NCBI GenBank assembly: GCA_963210315.1
Contig: OY723308.1
Coordinates: forward strand, 1,116,001 to 1,180,000
Origin: Rhynchopus euleeides
Lineage: Eukaryota; Euglenozoa; Diplonemea; Diplonemida; Diplonemidae
Direction of reading: 5' to 3'
DNA: 64,000 nt
The notes beneath the pieces were generated by a model. It ran no database searches, was not told the origin of the DNA, and saw only the letters and a list, made by a program, of their open reading frames with translations. Made by a program: the position numbers and the translations under genes. How positions within the stretch are numbered: the stretch's first letter is position 1; each line of letters opens with the position of its first letter. Positions 51,263 to 60,814 of the stretch are shown in pieces.

Positions 51263-52252
51263 ATGCAGCGCGGGATTCTTCTGCTGGCGGCTGCGGCCGC
51301 CGTGTCGGCACAGGACTTCCACACCATCGCGGCGAAGGTGAACTCGATGCACACGACGTGGAAGGCGGAGGCGCCGTCGCGCTTCAACACGACGGAGGAC
51401 GTGAAGAAGCTGTGCGGGACGTGGCTGGTGACGGACGAGCGCTACGTCAGGCTGCCGGAGGCGACGCACTTCACCGCACGCGCCGCGGTGGACCTGCCGA
51501 CGGACTTCGACGCGAGGACGCAGTGGCCCAACTGCACCGTGATCGCGACGGTGCGTGACCAGTCGTCCTGCGGGTCGTGCTGGGCGTTCGGTTCGACGGA
51601 GACCTTCGAGGACCGTCGCTGCATCCACAAGGGTGTGAACACGGAGATGAGCACGGAGGACACGGCGTCGTGCTGCAGCGGGCTGCTCTGCGGGTTCTCG
51701 ATGGGGTGCAACGGCGGCCAGCCGGGTGCGGCCCTGTCGTGGATGACCCGCACCGGTGTGGTGACGGGCGGGGACTACGGCGACAAGACGACGTGCCGCC
51801 CGTACACGATGGCGCCGTGCGCACACCACGTCACCTCGGCGAAGTACCCGGCGTGCCCGAGCAGCGAGTACCCGACCCCGAAGTGCACGGCGCAGTGCCA
51901 GACCGGCTACTCGCAGTCGTACTCTGCCGACAAGGTGAAGGGCGCGAGCTCCTACTCGGTGACGGGTGTGGAGAAGATCATGACTGCACTGCAGCAGGGC
52001 CCCGTGTCGGCTGCCTTCACCGTGTACGCCGACTTCCCCACCTACAAGAGCGGTGTGTACCACCACACGTCGGGGTCGTCCCTGGGCGGGCACGCCGTCG
52101 AGATTGTGGGCTACGGTGTGGAGAGCGGGACCGACTACTGGCTGGTGAAGAACTCCTGGAACGAGGAGTGGGGTGAGGGCGGCTTCTTCAAGATCCGCCG
52201 TGGCCACAACGAGTGCGGGATTGAGAACGACATCAACGCCATCGACTTCTAG
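51263..52252 (+). CDS. cathepsin B-type cysteine protease, copy 2
   Basis: 329 residues, with signal peptide, full Cys/His/Asn triad and the paired-His occluding loop as in copy 1. A single amino-acid change (Ser for Thr in TGYSQSYS) and about five base changes separate the two genes over 990 bp. That level means a very recent duplication or gene conversion. The upstream frame remains open for 53 codons, but the signal peptide fixes the start. Both copies look functional, so a dosage effect is more likely than new function. Confidence 0.95.
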   Translation: MQRGILLLAAAAAVSAQDFHTIAAKVNSMHTTWKAEAPSRFNTTEDVKKLCGTWLVTDERYVRLPEATHFTARAAVDLPTDFDARTQWPNCTVIATVRDQSSCGSCWAFGSTETFEDRRCIHKGVNTEMSTEDTASCCSGLLCGFSMGCNGGQPGAALSWMTRTGVVTGGDYGDKTTCRPYTMAPCAHHVTSAKYPACPSSEYPTPKCTAQCQTGYSQSYSADKVKGASSYSVTGVEKIMTALQQGPVSAAFTVYADFPTYKSGVYHHTSGSSLGGHAVEIVGYGVESGTDYWLVKNSWNEEWGEGGFFKIRRGHNECGIENDINAIDF

Positions 52253-52416
52253 GCCCCATGTCATCATGCCATGTCTGGTGTTTCGTGTTGTGCCGTGCTG
52301 TGTGGTGTGGTGTGGTCCTGTCTGTTCTGAATCGGATGTGATCTGGCGTGATCCCGTCTGACCTGACCTGACCTGCGACCCTCTTCCACACAGTCCACGT
52401 TATTCTTTTCGCTTCA

Positions 52417-52524
52417 GGGGGTCTTCGCTACGGGGTGGTCGTCAGTGCATTTTGGTGCATTTCCTGTTGAATTGGCTGAAAACTGAAGAAGTTTGTCGAA
52501 GTTTGTCGACCAGCAAAGACCCCC
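52417..52524. mobile_element. 108-bp MITE with TCA target duplication
   Basis: The terminal repeats GGGGGTCTTCGCT and AGCAAAGACCCCC are flanked by TCA on both sides (52414-52416, 52525-52527). The matching place in the other duplicate (about 13414-13416) has a single TCA and no insert. A 3-bp duplication with G-rich ends fits PIF/Harbinger-type mobilisation. Confidence 0.92.
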
Positions 52525-52527
52525 TCA

Positions 52528-53375
52528 GTTCTCTTTTCTATTTCCAATGACCCCTCTTCATATGTGCATTGTCCGATTCACCACAAGTGCGCTGCAACGC
52601 AAGTCGCAGCGCGCCGTGCACCAGTCGAGAACGTGTGCTTCTGCGTCTGCCTTTTGGCACTGTGTCTTGTGCACGCACCCCGTGCGCTGCTGCGAGTGAT
52701 GTGACGTGCGGCCGTTGTCGGCCTCACCTGCTATGCTCTCCTGCCTGTTCTCTCCAGCCCTTTGTTCCATTCTGCTGTGGCACCTGCCTTCAGAGAGGCA
52801 CGCACAAACGACCGACCACGCCTGCCAGACACCCCCTGCCCTCCACATCTCCACACCGACGTATTGCCCCATCATCGTGTTCCTTTCCATGTTCTGCCCA
52901 CCCCGCGTCGTTACCGTGACCTGTGACAGGTTCCAAACCGGGTCACCGATGCGGTCGGCGAAGGGGCAGCAAGGCTGCCCAGCTGCGGTGAGGCGAGGAA
53001 TGCGGAGGAGGGGCTTGCCGCTGATGACTCTGCGGGGGCAGCAAGAAACACCCACGCCTCCCCCAGGTCGGGGTTGAGTGCCTCTCGCTGCACTCGGATA
53101 CACATCCTCTCTCTAGGAGCAGAGGGGTCTGGGGGGGGGGGGGGGAGGGCACACAAGGCAAAACCTCTACATTTCCCTCAGGGTGTCGCCCCCCCCGCCC
53201 ACACACACACACACAAACACAGCAAGAGGGACATCCGCATCTTTCCCCAGCTGGGCTCGCTTGACCTTTAATTTCTCCGTTCTCTCTCTCTCTCTCCCCC
53301 CCCACCGGGACTGCCCCTCCCCACCCCCCCCAGGTCCGTTGGGGGGGTGGGGGGCAGTGTTGGTGCTGATCTGAG
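52528..53375. other. intergenic within duplication copy 2
   Basis: The first part matches copy 1; similarity stops near 52915. Then G-run, CA-repeat and CT-repeat sequence leads to the four-TM gene. Confidence 0.6.
53331..53333 (+). promoter_or_regulatory. likely 3' splice acceptor
   Basis: CAG after CTCTCT and C-runs, 42 nt before the ATG at 53376. Confidence 0.5.
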
Positions 53376-54512
53376 ATGGACACCGACACAGCCACTACAC
53401 CAGGGGGTGGTCTTGAGACAGGGCCTTCGCCCGGCCCCTCTGCTGAGGATGCTGCTGCTGCTGCCGATGCCGGCAGTGCTCCAGCAGAGGAGGAGGCCCT
53501 GTTGTTCTGCCACCATGAGTACCCTCAGAAGAGCTGTGTCTATTGCCGGTGTGCCCACCTTGAGAACGCGCCGCCTCAGGCTGAGGGGCGGAGATCCTTC
53601 AAAAAGGCGAAGAGCGTGCAGGCCCTGCTGCTGCTGTTTGTCAGCGTGATTGTCTTCTCCCTCCACCTCGTCGTGATGCTCGACAAGCACTCCTGGTTTG
53701 TCCAGCAGTCCGGCCTGGTTCACTTCCCCGGAAACTTCCCCTCAGGCCGCAACATCCTCTCTGGGGTGTACCCCTCTGTCAACGTCTGCCAGGATGTGGC
53801 AAACTCGATGCAGAATGTCTCTGGATTTGTTTGGTCACCCATCCCGAGATCCTTCGTCCATATCGTCTGCGAGTTCAAAAGCTATGGCACACCCCTGGAG
53901 CTGCAGCAGAAATTGAACCGGACCTCGGTTGTCAAGCTGCAGAGCAACGGCGGCTGCGGGCTGTGGAGGTGTGAAAACACACCCGTTGCCAACACCGAGG
54001 ATATGTACAACTGCGAGCCGCTCCGCCGCGTCGTGGTGGTGACACAGGTCCTCTCCATTGCACTGGCGATACTCATGGGGGGGCACATGCTTTACACCGC
54101 GTTCCTCCGGACGACCACCTATGGGCTTCACCTCATCAGAATGCGGCACATCGTCTACTACACCCACGGTGTGCAGGCGGTGATGCTGTGTGTCGCCATC
54201 CTGATGATGATTGTGGCCTACCGGGAGAGCTTCTGCCAGAAGCGCCTCCACCACCTCGCCACCCTGAACTTCGGATTCTACTTCATGGTGGCGAATGTGC
54301 TGTGCACCGGTGCCTGCCTGGTCCTCCTCCGGTCAGCCTACGTCTATGAAGACCTTCTGAAGAAGCAGCGTGTGGCGGAGGCAAAGGCGGAGCGGGAGAC
54401 TCACGCCCGTGCGAAAGAAGATCTGGAGGAGCGGGAGGCTAAGGGAAAGCCTCCCGGCAAAGTGCGAGGGGGTGCCAAGCATGCGTCGGGGAGCCGGACG
54501 CACAGGGGCTGA
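53376..54512 (+). CDS. four-TM membrane protein, claudin/amastin-like layout
   Basis: The product is 378 residues and intronless. An acidic Ala/Pro-rich cytoplasmic N-terminus holds a Cys/His cluster (CHHEYPQKSCVYCRCAH, about 45-61) that could bind zinc. Four hydrophobic helices follow: SVQALLLLFVSVIVFSLHLVV (about 85), VVVVTQVLSIALAILMGG (about 222), VQAVMLCVAILMMIVAY (about 268) and FYFMVANVLCTGACLVLL (about 305). The large first outside loop carries CGLWRC and a later Cys, echoing the claudin GLWxxC signature and the amastin Cys-Trp signature. The tail is a charged coiled coil (KKQRVAEAKAERETHARAKEDLEERE). Claudins and amastins are about 200 residues, so the tails here are unusual. The gene lies in a segment missing from the other duplicate. 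The family call is tentative; four-TM topology is firm. Confidence 0.65.
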   Translation: MDTDTATTPGGGLETGPSPGPSAEDAAAAADAGSAPAEEEALLFCHHEYPQKSCVYCRCAHLENAPPQAEGRRSFKKAKSVQALLLLFVSVIVFSLHLVVMLDKHSWFVQQSGLVHFPGNFPSGRNILSGVYPSVNVCQDVANSMQNVSGFVWSPIPRSFVHIVCEFKSYGTPLELQQKLNRTSVVKLQSNGGCGLWRCENTPVANTEDMYNCEPLRRVVVVTQVLSIALAILMGGHMLYTAFLRTTTYGLHLIRMRHIVYYTHGVQAVMLCVAILMMIVAYRESFCQKRLHHLATLNFGFYFMVANVLCTGACLVLLRSAYVYEDLLKKQRVAEAKAERETHARAKEDLEEREAKGKPPGKVRGGAKHASGSRTHRG

Positions 54513-54848
54513 TGAATATAAACGGGGGGGTAGGGGTAGGGGGGGAGTGTTGTGGGTGTGGTGTCTCAGTCGAGGGGGGAAGGCCACAGTGTCAGGGGGT
54601 GGGGTGGTGCTGCAATCCTTGTCTGCGGTGTGCAGTGGGCGTAACCTGCATTGTCCAGCAGGGGGCTTGTGTAGAGGTGTGTGTGTGTGTGTGTCTGTGA
54701 TGTTGGTGGTACGGCGTGGCGAGCCCCTTCCCGCTGTGCCCCGTCCCTTCGTTGTGATGCACGCGGTCTGCATCCTGGCACATGTATGGCATCACACCCA
54801 CACCTTGCAGAACCTGCACACACCAAGCCCCTGTCCTCCACAAGAACC

Positions 54849-55364
54849 ATGATGATGCGGATGACCCTCGTTGCTGCCGTCGCTGCGTGTGCCGTGCACG
54901 CGGCGGACGTGGTTGAGGGGGGGCCGTCGTCGGAGCTGCCTGAGGGGTGCAAGGCCCTGAACTGCTCCATGGCGTGCGTGGAGCTGGAAGACGGGAAGTG
55001 GGGGTGCGAGGAGCTCATTCCCTGGCAGCCGACCAACCCCTGCCAGATCGTGCGCTGTTCGGCGGACAGCCGCTGCATCGTCAACTCTGACGGGAAGGCG
55101 CAGTGCGTGCACTGGCCGTTCGGGTGTGCGCCGTTCGGGGACAAGGTGTGCCCCAAGGGAACGTGCTGCAAGGAGAAGTTCGGGATCGGGTACTGCGGGC
55201 AGTGCGAGACGACCGTGTGCTGCCGCATGATGCCGTTCTGCCCTCGTGGCTTCGAGGAGGCCAAGTCGACCGAGTGCAACGTGCTGGACTACCTGACGGG
55301 GCGCTGCAAGGTCGTGGACATGTGCTGCGACTCCATCATGTGCAAGAGGGTGTCGAAGTACTAA
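54849..55364 (+). CDS. secreted Cys-rich protein with two follistatin-like units
   Basis: 171 residues. The signal peptide and the C-terminal 85 residues are practically the same as in the gene at 13944 (one change, Leu to Met in DSIMCKR). The N-terminal part has diverged (ELPEGCKALNCSMACVELED), and only one NPCQIVRC unit remains, where the other copy has two. ACCTTGCAG about 40 nt upstream is the likely acceptor, as in copy 1. Fast change at the N-terminal half with a constant C-terminal half suggests different constraints on the two parts. Confidence 0.85.
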   Translation: MMMRMTLVAAVAACAVHAADVVEGGPSSELPEGCKALNCSMACVELEDGKWGCEELIPWQPTNPCQIVRCSADSRCIVNSDGKAQCVHWPFGCAPFGDKVCPKGTCCKEKFGIGYCGQCETTVCCRMMPFCPRGFEEAKSTECNVLDYLTGRCKVVDMCCDSIMCKRVSKY

Positions 55365-56405
55365 TCAGCAGTGTGCTGCAGAAGTGGAGTGCACAAGCGG
55401 TGCCCATCTGAAATAGGGACACAATGGTGAACAGATGCAGAAGCAGTCCAACAAGCGCACCCGAGCGCTGTGGCCTGCTGCGTCCTCTGATACTGACATG
55501 TCGTGTGATGTCTAGCGCACCCGTGTCGACAAGGCGCTTGTTTCACGTTTGACCCGCCTGCTCTCGATGACACACCCGGACCTATCCGGGAACCAGCAAT
55601 CGGTGCAGCTGTCAAACCCTTTCGCATCCTTTTCTTTTCCCTCTTCCCCTTCCTCTTCACCTCCCCATACTTCTTTTCGCTTCACTACGGCAGCCCGCCT
55701 GCCACTTCTACTCTACTGCTACTACTGCCACCGCTGCACGGGGGATGGGTGGAAACGGAGCTGCCGTGCGGCCCGTCAACTCCACCCCCCGCTCTTTTTT
55801 TGCAGACCGTGTGGCTTCAAGCTATCACCCGTCGGGTTTAGCAGACCCCATGTGTCCGGCAAGACTGCAGGGTCTCACCAACAGTGGGGTGTGCTCCGTG
55901 CGTTGCCCTCCTCCCCCATCCCCCACGCATATGGTGGGTCTGAAAATTTCCCGGACAGGATCACTCGAAGAAGCCAGCTTCCCATAACACAAGAGGGAAC
56001 TCGAGAGGTTCGCTCTTGCTATGCCATTGAGGGTCTTCTGGATGTAGAAAAGGTTCAGTATCTTCGCGTGGTAGCGGGCGGGGCTCTCCTTGGAGTCAGC
56101 AGGTGTAGGCCACAATAACGGTTTCCCTGTTACCGGTACGTCATGTAGAAACGTCACACGGTACACATTGCCGTGACCATCACGGGAAGCGCTTGCGACA
56201 CAAGAGTCGGGCATGCGTTCCCAATTAAACACCTTTCGACACTCGGTTGTTTTGTTGCCCCGTGTTTGCTAAGACACCCCCCACCCCCCCTCCATCCCAC
56301 AGGCAATTGTTATACCTTTCATCCACCCCCCCCCCCCCTCCCCTCCCCACCTTATTTCCTCGGAGGTCTGCGTGACTCCTCCGCCCCCCACCCCCAGCAG
56401 CCAAG
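55365..56405. other. intergenic
   Basis: Up to 55832 it matches copy 1 of the duplication. After that it is plain, with C-runs at 56280 and 56325. No gene is supported. Confidence 0.55.
56396..56400 (+). promoter_or_regulatory. likely 3' splice acceptor pair
   Basis: AGCAG directly after CCCCCCACCCCC and five bases before the ATG at 56406, giving two possible acceptors. The 5'UTR after processing would be only five to eight nt plus any leader. Confidence 0.55.
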
Positions 56406-58874
56406 ATGAGCGAAGTCGTAGACATGGAGGCGATGTTCCACGAGCTGAAGGACCTCATTGCGCGCGACAAGCCCAGCTGCATCTTCGCCTATGTGAGTGA
56501 ATACGCGAAGAACCGCGCCAACATCAACGCCCTCCCTGAGACGGACCGCGCCATGCTCCTCTGCGACGCAGCCTGCACCGGCAACCTGAAGGAGCTGGAG
56601 AACCTCCTCGACAAAGGCCTGGACCCCAACACGAGTGACTACGACAAGAGATCAGCCCTCCACCTCGCTGCAGACAACGGCGAGCTCGACTGCGCCAGGC
56701 TCCTCATCGCCCGCGGTGCCACAGTCGACAGCCTCGACAGGTGGGGCAACACGCCCTACTCCGGGGCTGTGCAGCGCGGGCATGATGGGGTCGCCTCCTT
56801 CCTGAAGGAGAAGGGCGCAAAGGCGCGCAAGCTGCAGTCCACTGATGACGGCGCAACCCTTCTCTGCGCAGCAGCAGGCGCGGGCAACCTGGCGAAGCTG
56901 AAGGACCTCATCGAGGGCGGGATCTCCCCTAGCGTGACTGACTACGACGACAGGGGTGCTATCCACCTTGCCTCAGAGGAGGGTCACCTCGACATCGTGA
57001 AGTACCTCGTCGACAAGGGTGTTGAGGTGAACCTGCAGGACAGGTGGGGCACCACACCTCTGACGGGGGCGGAGAACTCTGAACAGAGTGAGATTGCCCA
57101 CTTCCTGCGGACCCGCGGGGGGAAGCGGACCGGGGAGATGGCGCTGAAGAGGAAGTCGTCCTTCAGCCTGCAGGGGACGCAGAACGAGCTTATCAAGGCT
57201 GCGGCATCGGGTGATGTGAACGAGATCGAGAGGCTGATCCAGAACGGGGCGGACCCCAACCAGGGGGACTACGACCACCGCTACCCGCTCCACCTTGCGG
57301 CGGAGGAGGGGCACATGGAGGCGGTGATGCTGCTGGTGGAGTGCCACGCCTTGCTCGACGTGAAGGACAGGTGGGGCACGACCCCCCTCCGCGGCGCCAT
57401 CCGCAACACCCACAACGACATCGCGGACTACCTGAAGGACCAGGGCGCCCTCACCGACAAATTCCAGGAGCCGCGGTCCTACCAGTCGAACGTCCGCACC
57501 ACGCGGAACTTCTTTGAGGCCATTGCGAACTCCGTCGCTTTCCCCAAGTCGGAGGTGCTCCCGGTTACCGCCCTGGCTATGCGCCTCAACACGGAATACG
57601 GCCTCCTTGTGTCAGACCACCCTGTCCTCTTCCGCGAGCTGCAGCACCTCTCCCGCCAGACGGACGACCCCCTCGTCTGCGAGTTCCTCGAGGCAAACCC
57701 CCAGGCGAAGGATGCCCTGCAGGACTTCCACACGCCTTCCTGGAGTGAGGGAGATCTTGCCGGGAAGGTGTTCCTCTACGCAGACCTGTCGGACCTGGTG
57801 CTGCACGTGCATGCGGAGCACGATGCGGTGGGGAGCCTGACGGTGCCCGAAACCATGACACTCCTGTCGGAGGTTGTGCTGGACAAGCTCGCTATCCACA
57901 ACTGGGATGCCTTCCAGACAAACCTCCGTCAGATCTACGAGGAAGTCCTCCAGTCCCCCAACGAAGGGGCAAACGCGGACTACATCCCAGAGCTCCGCGA
58001 CGCCCCCTCTGACAGATTTGCCGTCTCGGTCTGCACCATCCACGGGCAGCGCCTCAACTTCGGCGACACCAGCGGGACCTTCTCCGTGCAGTCCGTCGGG
58101 AAGACCTTTGCCTACACCAGGGCACTCCGCCTCCACGGGCATGACTATGTGCACAAGCATGTGGGGCAGGAGCCCTCGGGGAGGGCTTTTAACGACTTTG
58201 CCCTGACCAGGCAGGGGACCCCGTTTAACCCTGTGACAAACGCGGGTGCGATTGTGACGTGTTCGATGCTGGACGCGGATATCGATGATGTGGAGGAGCG
58301 CCTGCAGCCTTATAAGACGTTTCTCTCGGAGATGTCGGGTGGGATGGCGGTGGGGGACTGCATGGATGTGTACCGCAGCGAGCAGGAGTGTGCGTTCCGC
58401 AACTACGCGCTGGCGAACTTTATGAAGGCGGAGGACACCTTCCCTGAGAACATCGACACGCATGAGAAGCTGAGCTCTGCTGTGGAGTTCTACCTCCGTG
58501 TCTGCTCCTCCAAGGTCAGCGCGCCCCTCCTGGCAAACATCGCAGGCACCTATGCAAACTACGGGCAGTCCCCCATGACGGGCGAGTCGCTCATGACGGA
58601 GTCGGAGGTGAAACAGACCCTGCAGATCCTGTCCTCCTGCGGGATGTACGACTACTCCGGGGAGTGGGCCTGCACCATCGGGATGCCTGCGAAGTCCGGC
58701 GTGAGCGGCGAGATCTTCGTGGTGGTTCCCGGGGTGCTGGGTATGTGTGTGTGGTCCCCCAAGCTGGACCAGATCGGGAACAGCGTGAGGGGCATCCGCC
58801 TCTGCGAAAAGTTTGCGAAGAAGTTCCGCTTCTCAGTGCTGGACCTCCTGTTCCGTGCCAAGGACTCCAGCTGA
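56406..58874 (+). CDS. ankyrin-glutaminase fusion with N-terminal ankyrin modules
   Basis: 822 residues, intronless. Three modules of about 90 residues (about 47-137, 147-237, 262-350) each carry two ankyrin units with the shared phrases DYDxR-x-x-LHLA and DRWGxTP. Residues 370-490 match the helical region before the catalytic domain of animal glutaminase. The glutaminase domain (about 520-800) has YIPEL, SVCTIHGQRLNFGD, the Ser-x-x-Lys pair Ser563/Lys566 (SVQSVGK), GQEPSGRAFN, NAGAI, SCGMYDYSGEWA and PAKSGVSGE. Reaction: glutamine to glutamate plus ammonia. In human GLS the same kind of ankyrin module is single and C-terminal, so here it is moved to the front and tripled. No mitochondrial targeting peptide is obvious (acidic N-terminus), hence probably cytosolic. 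Confidence 0.93.
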   Translation: MSEVVDMEAMFHELKDLIARDKPSCIFAYVSEYAKNRANINALPETDRAMLLCDAACTGNLKELENLLDKGLDPNTSDYDKRSALHLAADNGELDCARLLIARGATVDSLDRWGNTPYSGAVQRGHDGVASFLKEKGAKARKLQSTDDGATLLCAAAGAGNLAKLKDLIEGGISPSVTDYDDRGAIHLASEEGHLDIVKYLVDKGVEVNLQDRWGTTPLTGAENSEQSEIAHFLRTRGGKRTGEMALKRKSSFSLQGTQNELIKAAASGDVNEIERLIQNGADPNQGDYDHRYPLHLAAEEGHMEAVMLLVECHALLDVKDRWGTTPLRGAIRNTHNDIADYLKDQGALTDKFQEPRSYQSNVRTTRNFFEAIANSVAFPKSEVLPVTALAMRLNTEYGLLVSDHPVLFRELQHLSRQTDDPLVCEFLEANPQAKDALQDFHTPSWSEGDLAGKVFLYADLSDLVLHVHAEHDAVGSLTVPETMTLLSEVVLDKLAIHNWDAFQTNLRQIYEEVLQSPNEGANADYIPELRDAPSDRFAVSVCTIHGQRLNFGDTSGTFSVQSVGKTFAYTRALRLHGHDYVHKHVGQEPSGRAFNDFALTRQGTPFNPVTNAGAIVTCSMLDADIDDVEERLQPYKTFLSEMSGGMAVGDCMDVYRSEQECAFRNYALANFMKAEDTFPENIDTHEKLSSAVEFYLRVCSSKVSAPLLANIAGTYANYGQSPMTGESLMTESEVKQTLQILSSCGMYDYSGEWACTIGMPAKSGVSGEIFVVVPGVLGMCVWSPKLDQIGNSVRGIRLCEKFAKKFRFSVLDLLFRAKDSS

Positions 58875-60161
58875 TGATGCGGAGACAAGCCGCTGGAGGG
58901 AGAGAGAGATAGATGGCGGTATTCCCGTTTCCCGTATCTGGATACTCACACTTCAAGCAGACGAGAGAGGAGAGGGGGTGAGAGATAGCTGGGGTGTGTG
59001 ACTGTATTGAGCAAGTTTGTTGTTTCTCATAGCGTGGATCTCCGGGAAGGGGGGGGGGGGGGTGTCTGTAGTTGGGGAGTTGTGGAAGTAGTAAGGGGGG
59101 GGGGTTGGTGGTGGGTGTCAGGGGTCCTGCACGCTTTCAAGCAGTGTAGGAGGGGGTGGATGTTTGTGGTGGCACAGTTATTCCCAGAAGTGGGGTTTTG
59201 TTGAAGAAGACCTTCTGTGTCTGATGCACGTCATCCCCGTTGTTGTTTTGACGGAACTAAAGAAAATGCGAAGAGTCTCTCTCTCTCGTCTCTCTTTGGA
59301 GGGACAGAGATTGAGGACTGCTCTGCCCTCTCGCCAAAGTGCCATCCGATACTTTCCAAAAATGGTTCACGTGTGTGTGTGTGTGTGCCTCATGTGCAGT
59401 GCCCCGTTCAGCCTGGCCATGCTTGCAAGACACCGTGCATCACGGCACGTTTTGCACTGGCCAGCAGTCCGTTTCACATGATACATTCTCACTGATCACA
59501 AAAAAACGTAGCGTGTCATTGGAAGTGTGTGTGAACTGCTTCCATCCATGCCATCGCGAATTTTAAAGGAAAACGTAGTGCAATGTTCTGTGAAGGGGGG
59601 GCCGCATCGTCGAGACTGTGAAGGATGCTGGGTTTCATAGTTCTCTCACTTCGGCTCCTCAGATGCAATTCAAGTTGCTGCAGAAAATATCCTGTTGCAC
59701 TCTGCCATGTGCAGGAAAAATGCCAACAACAAAACGTTAGTGTACACATCCCTTCTGGAGTTGTGACGACACTGTCCCAGCAGCATTAGGGGGTCTTCGC
59801 TACGGGGTGATCGTCAGTGCATTTTGGTGCGTTTCCTGTTGAATTAGCTGAAAACTGACGAAGATTGACGAAGGATAACGACCAGCGAAGACCCCCTTAC
59901 TTCAAATAAACGTTTGAACGAATTGAGCGTTTTCTTGAATTCTGTATCCGCCCCCCGCTGTCCATCGGGCCATGGTGGCGCCTCTCTTTCCTTTATTTTC
60001 AATCTCCGAAGGAGAAACAGATGCTGGGCAACACAACAATAGTAAATACCTGGAGAGGGGCCATTCGCTCTGATGTGCCAACGAGTGAAAGCTGCACTAT
60101 CAAAGTAGGTGTCATGCTAGCACAGCTTGTCACAAAAGGTGTGAATTTCCCCCCCCCCCCC
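58875..60161. other. intergenic with one MITE
   Basis: G-runs at 59050 and 59095. The MITE at 59789-59896 is the only recognised item. ORFs here are short and unsupported. Confidence 0.5.
59789..59896. mobile_element. 108-bp MITE with TTA target duplication
   Basis: Same length and ends as the copy at 52417 (GGGGGTCTTCGCTACGGGG ... CCAGCGAAGACCCCC), flanked by TTA on both sides (59786-59788, 59897-59899). The terminal repeats match exactly over 13 bp. Confidence 0.92.
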
Positions 60162-60163
60162 CT

Positions 60164-60812
60164 ACTGGGGGGGGCTAAATAGAAGGGGGGGGTCAAATAC
60201 AAGGGGGGGGGGCCTATTAGAAGGGGGGGGTCTGAAAATTCGAAATCCATAAAATTTTTCGCCGAATACAAGGGGGGGGGGCTTGTATTCGGCGGAAGCC
60301 GAATTTCAGCCAAATTTCAAATTTTCAGCCTGTTTTTCCAGTCATAACAGGCACCCCATGGTCAAAATGACCCCACTGCGGTCCGCACGGAATCCAAGCA
60401 TTCAAAGGAACGGGGTTTTGGACACCAGTGTGGGGGTCATCGCAGGTTGCTGACTCCCGGGAATATCCCCCCATTATCAGGAGCCAAACCAGACCCACAT
60501 TTCATGAGTGAAACTTGGCACCTCCACCCACAAAATGACCCCACCACGATCCGCACGGATTCCGAATAGTGCAATGGAAGGCGAAAATCGCGATTCCACG
60601 AGGTCACCTGGGGCAAAATTCATCAAAATTTGGAAAATTCGGCTTCCGCCGAATACAAGCCCCCCCCCTTGTATTTGACCCCCCCCCCTTCTATTTGGCC
60701 ACCCACTGCAAAAATTGCCTAAAATTTTGGGCCCTCGAAAACCCCCAAAAAAACTCGATCCTACGCCGAATACAAGGGGGGGGGGGGGGGGCTTCTATTT
60801 AGCCCCCCCCAG
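60164..60812. mobile_element. TIR element B, copy 2 (649 bp, reverse orientation)
   Basis: Reverse complement of 20572-21177 over almost its whole length, with TA on both sides (60162-60163, 60813-60814). Differences are mostly in G/C-run length, plus an insert of about 40 bp. Confidence 0.9.
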
Positions 60813-60814
60813 TA

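Larger units (their letters stand above)
51203..55832 (+). repeat. segmental duplication, copy 2
   Basis: Same order and orientation as 12235-15055, but with two extra pieces: the MITE at 52417-52524 and a segment of about 1.87 kb (about 52915-54790) carrying a four-TM gene. Outside these, similarity is very high even in non-coding parts. Confidence 0.92.
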
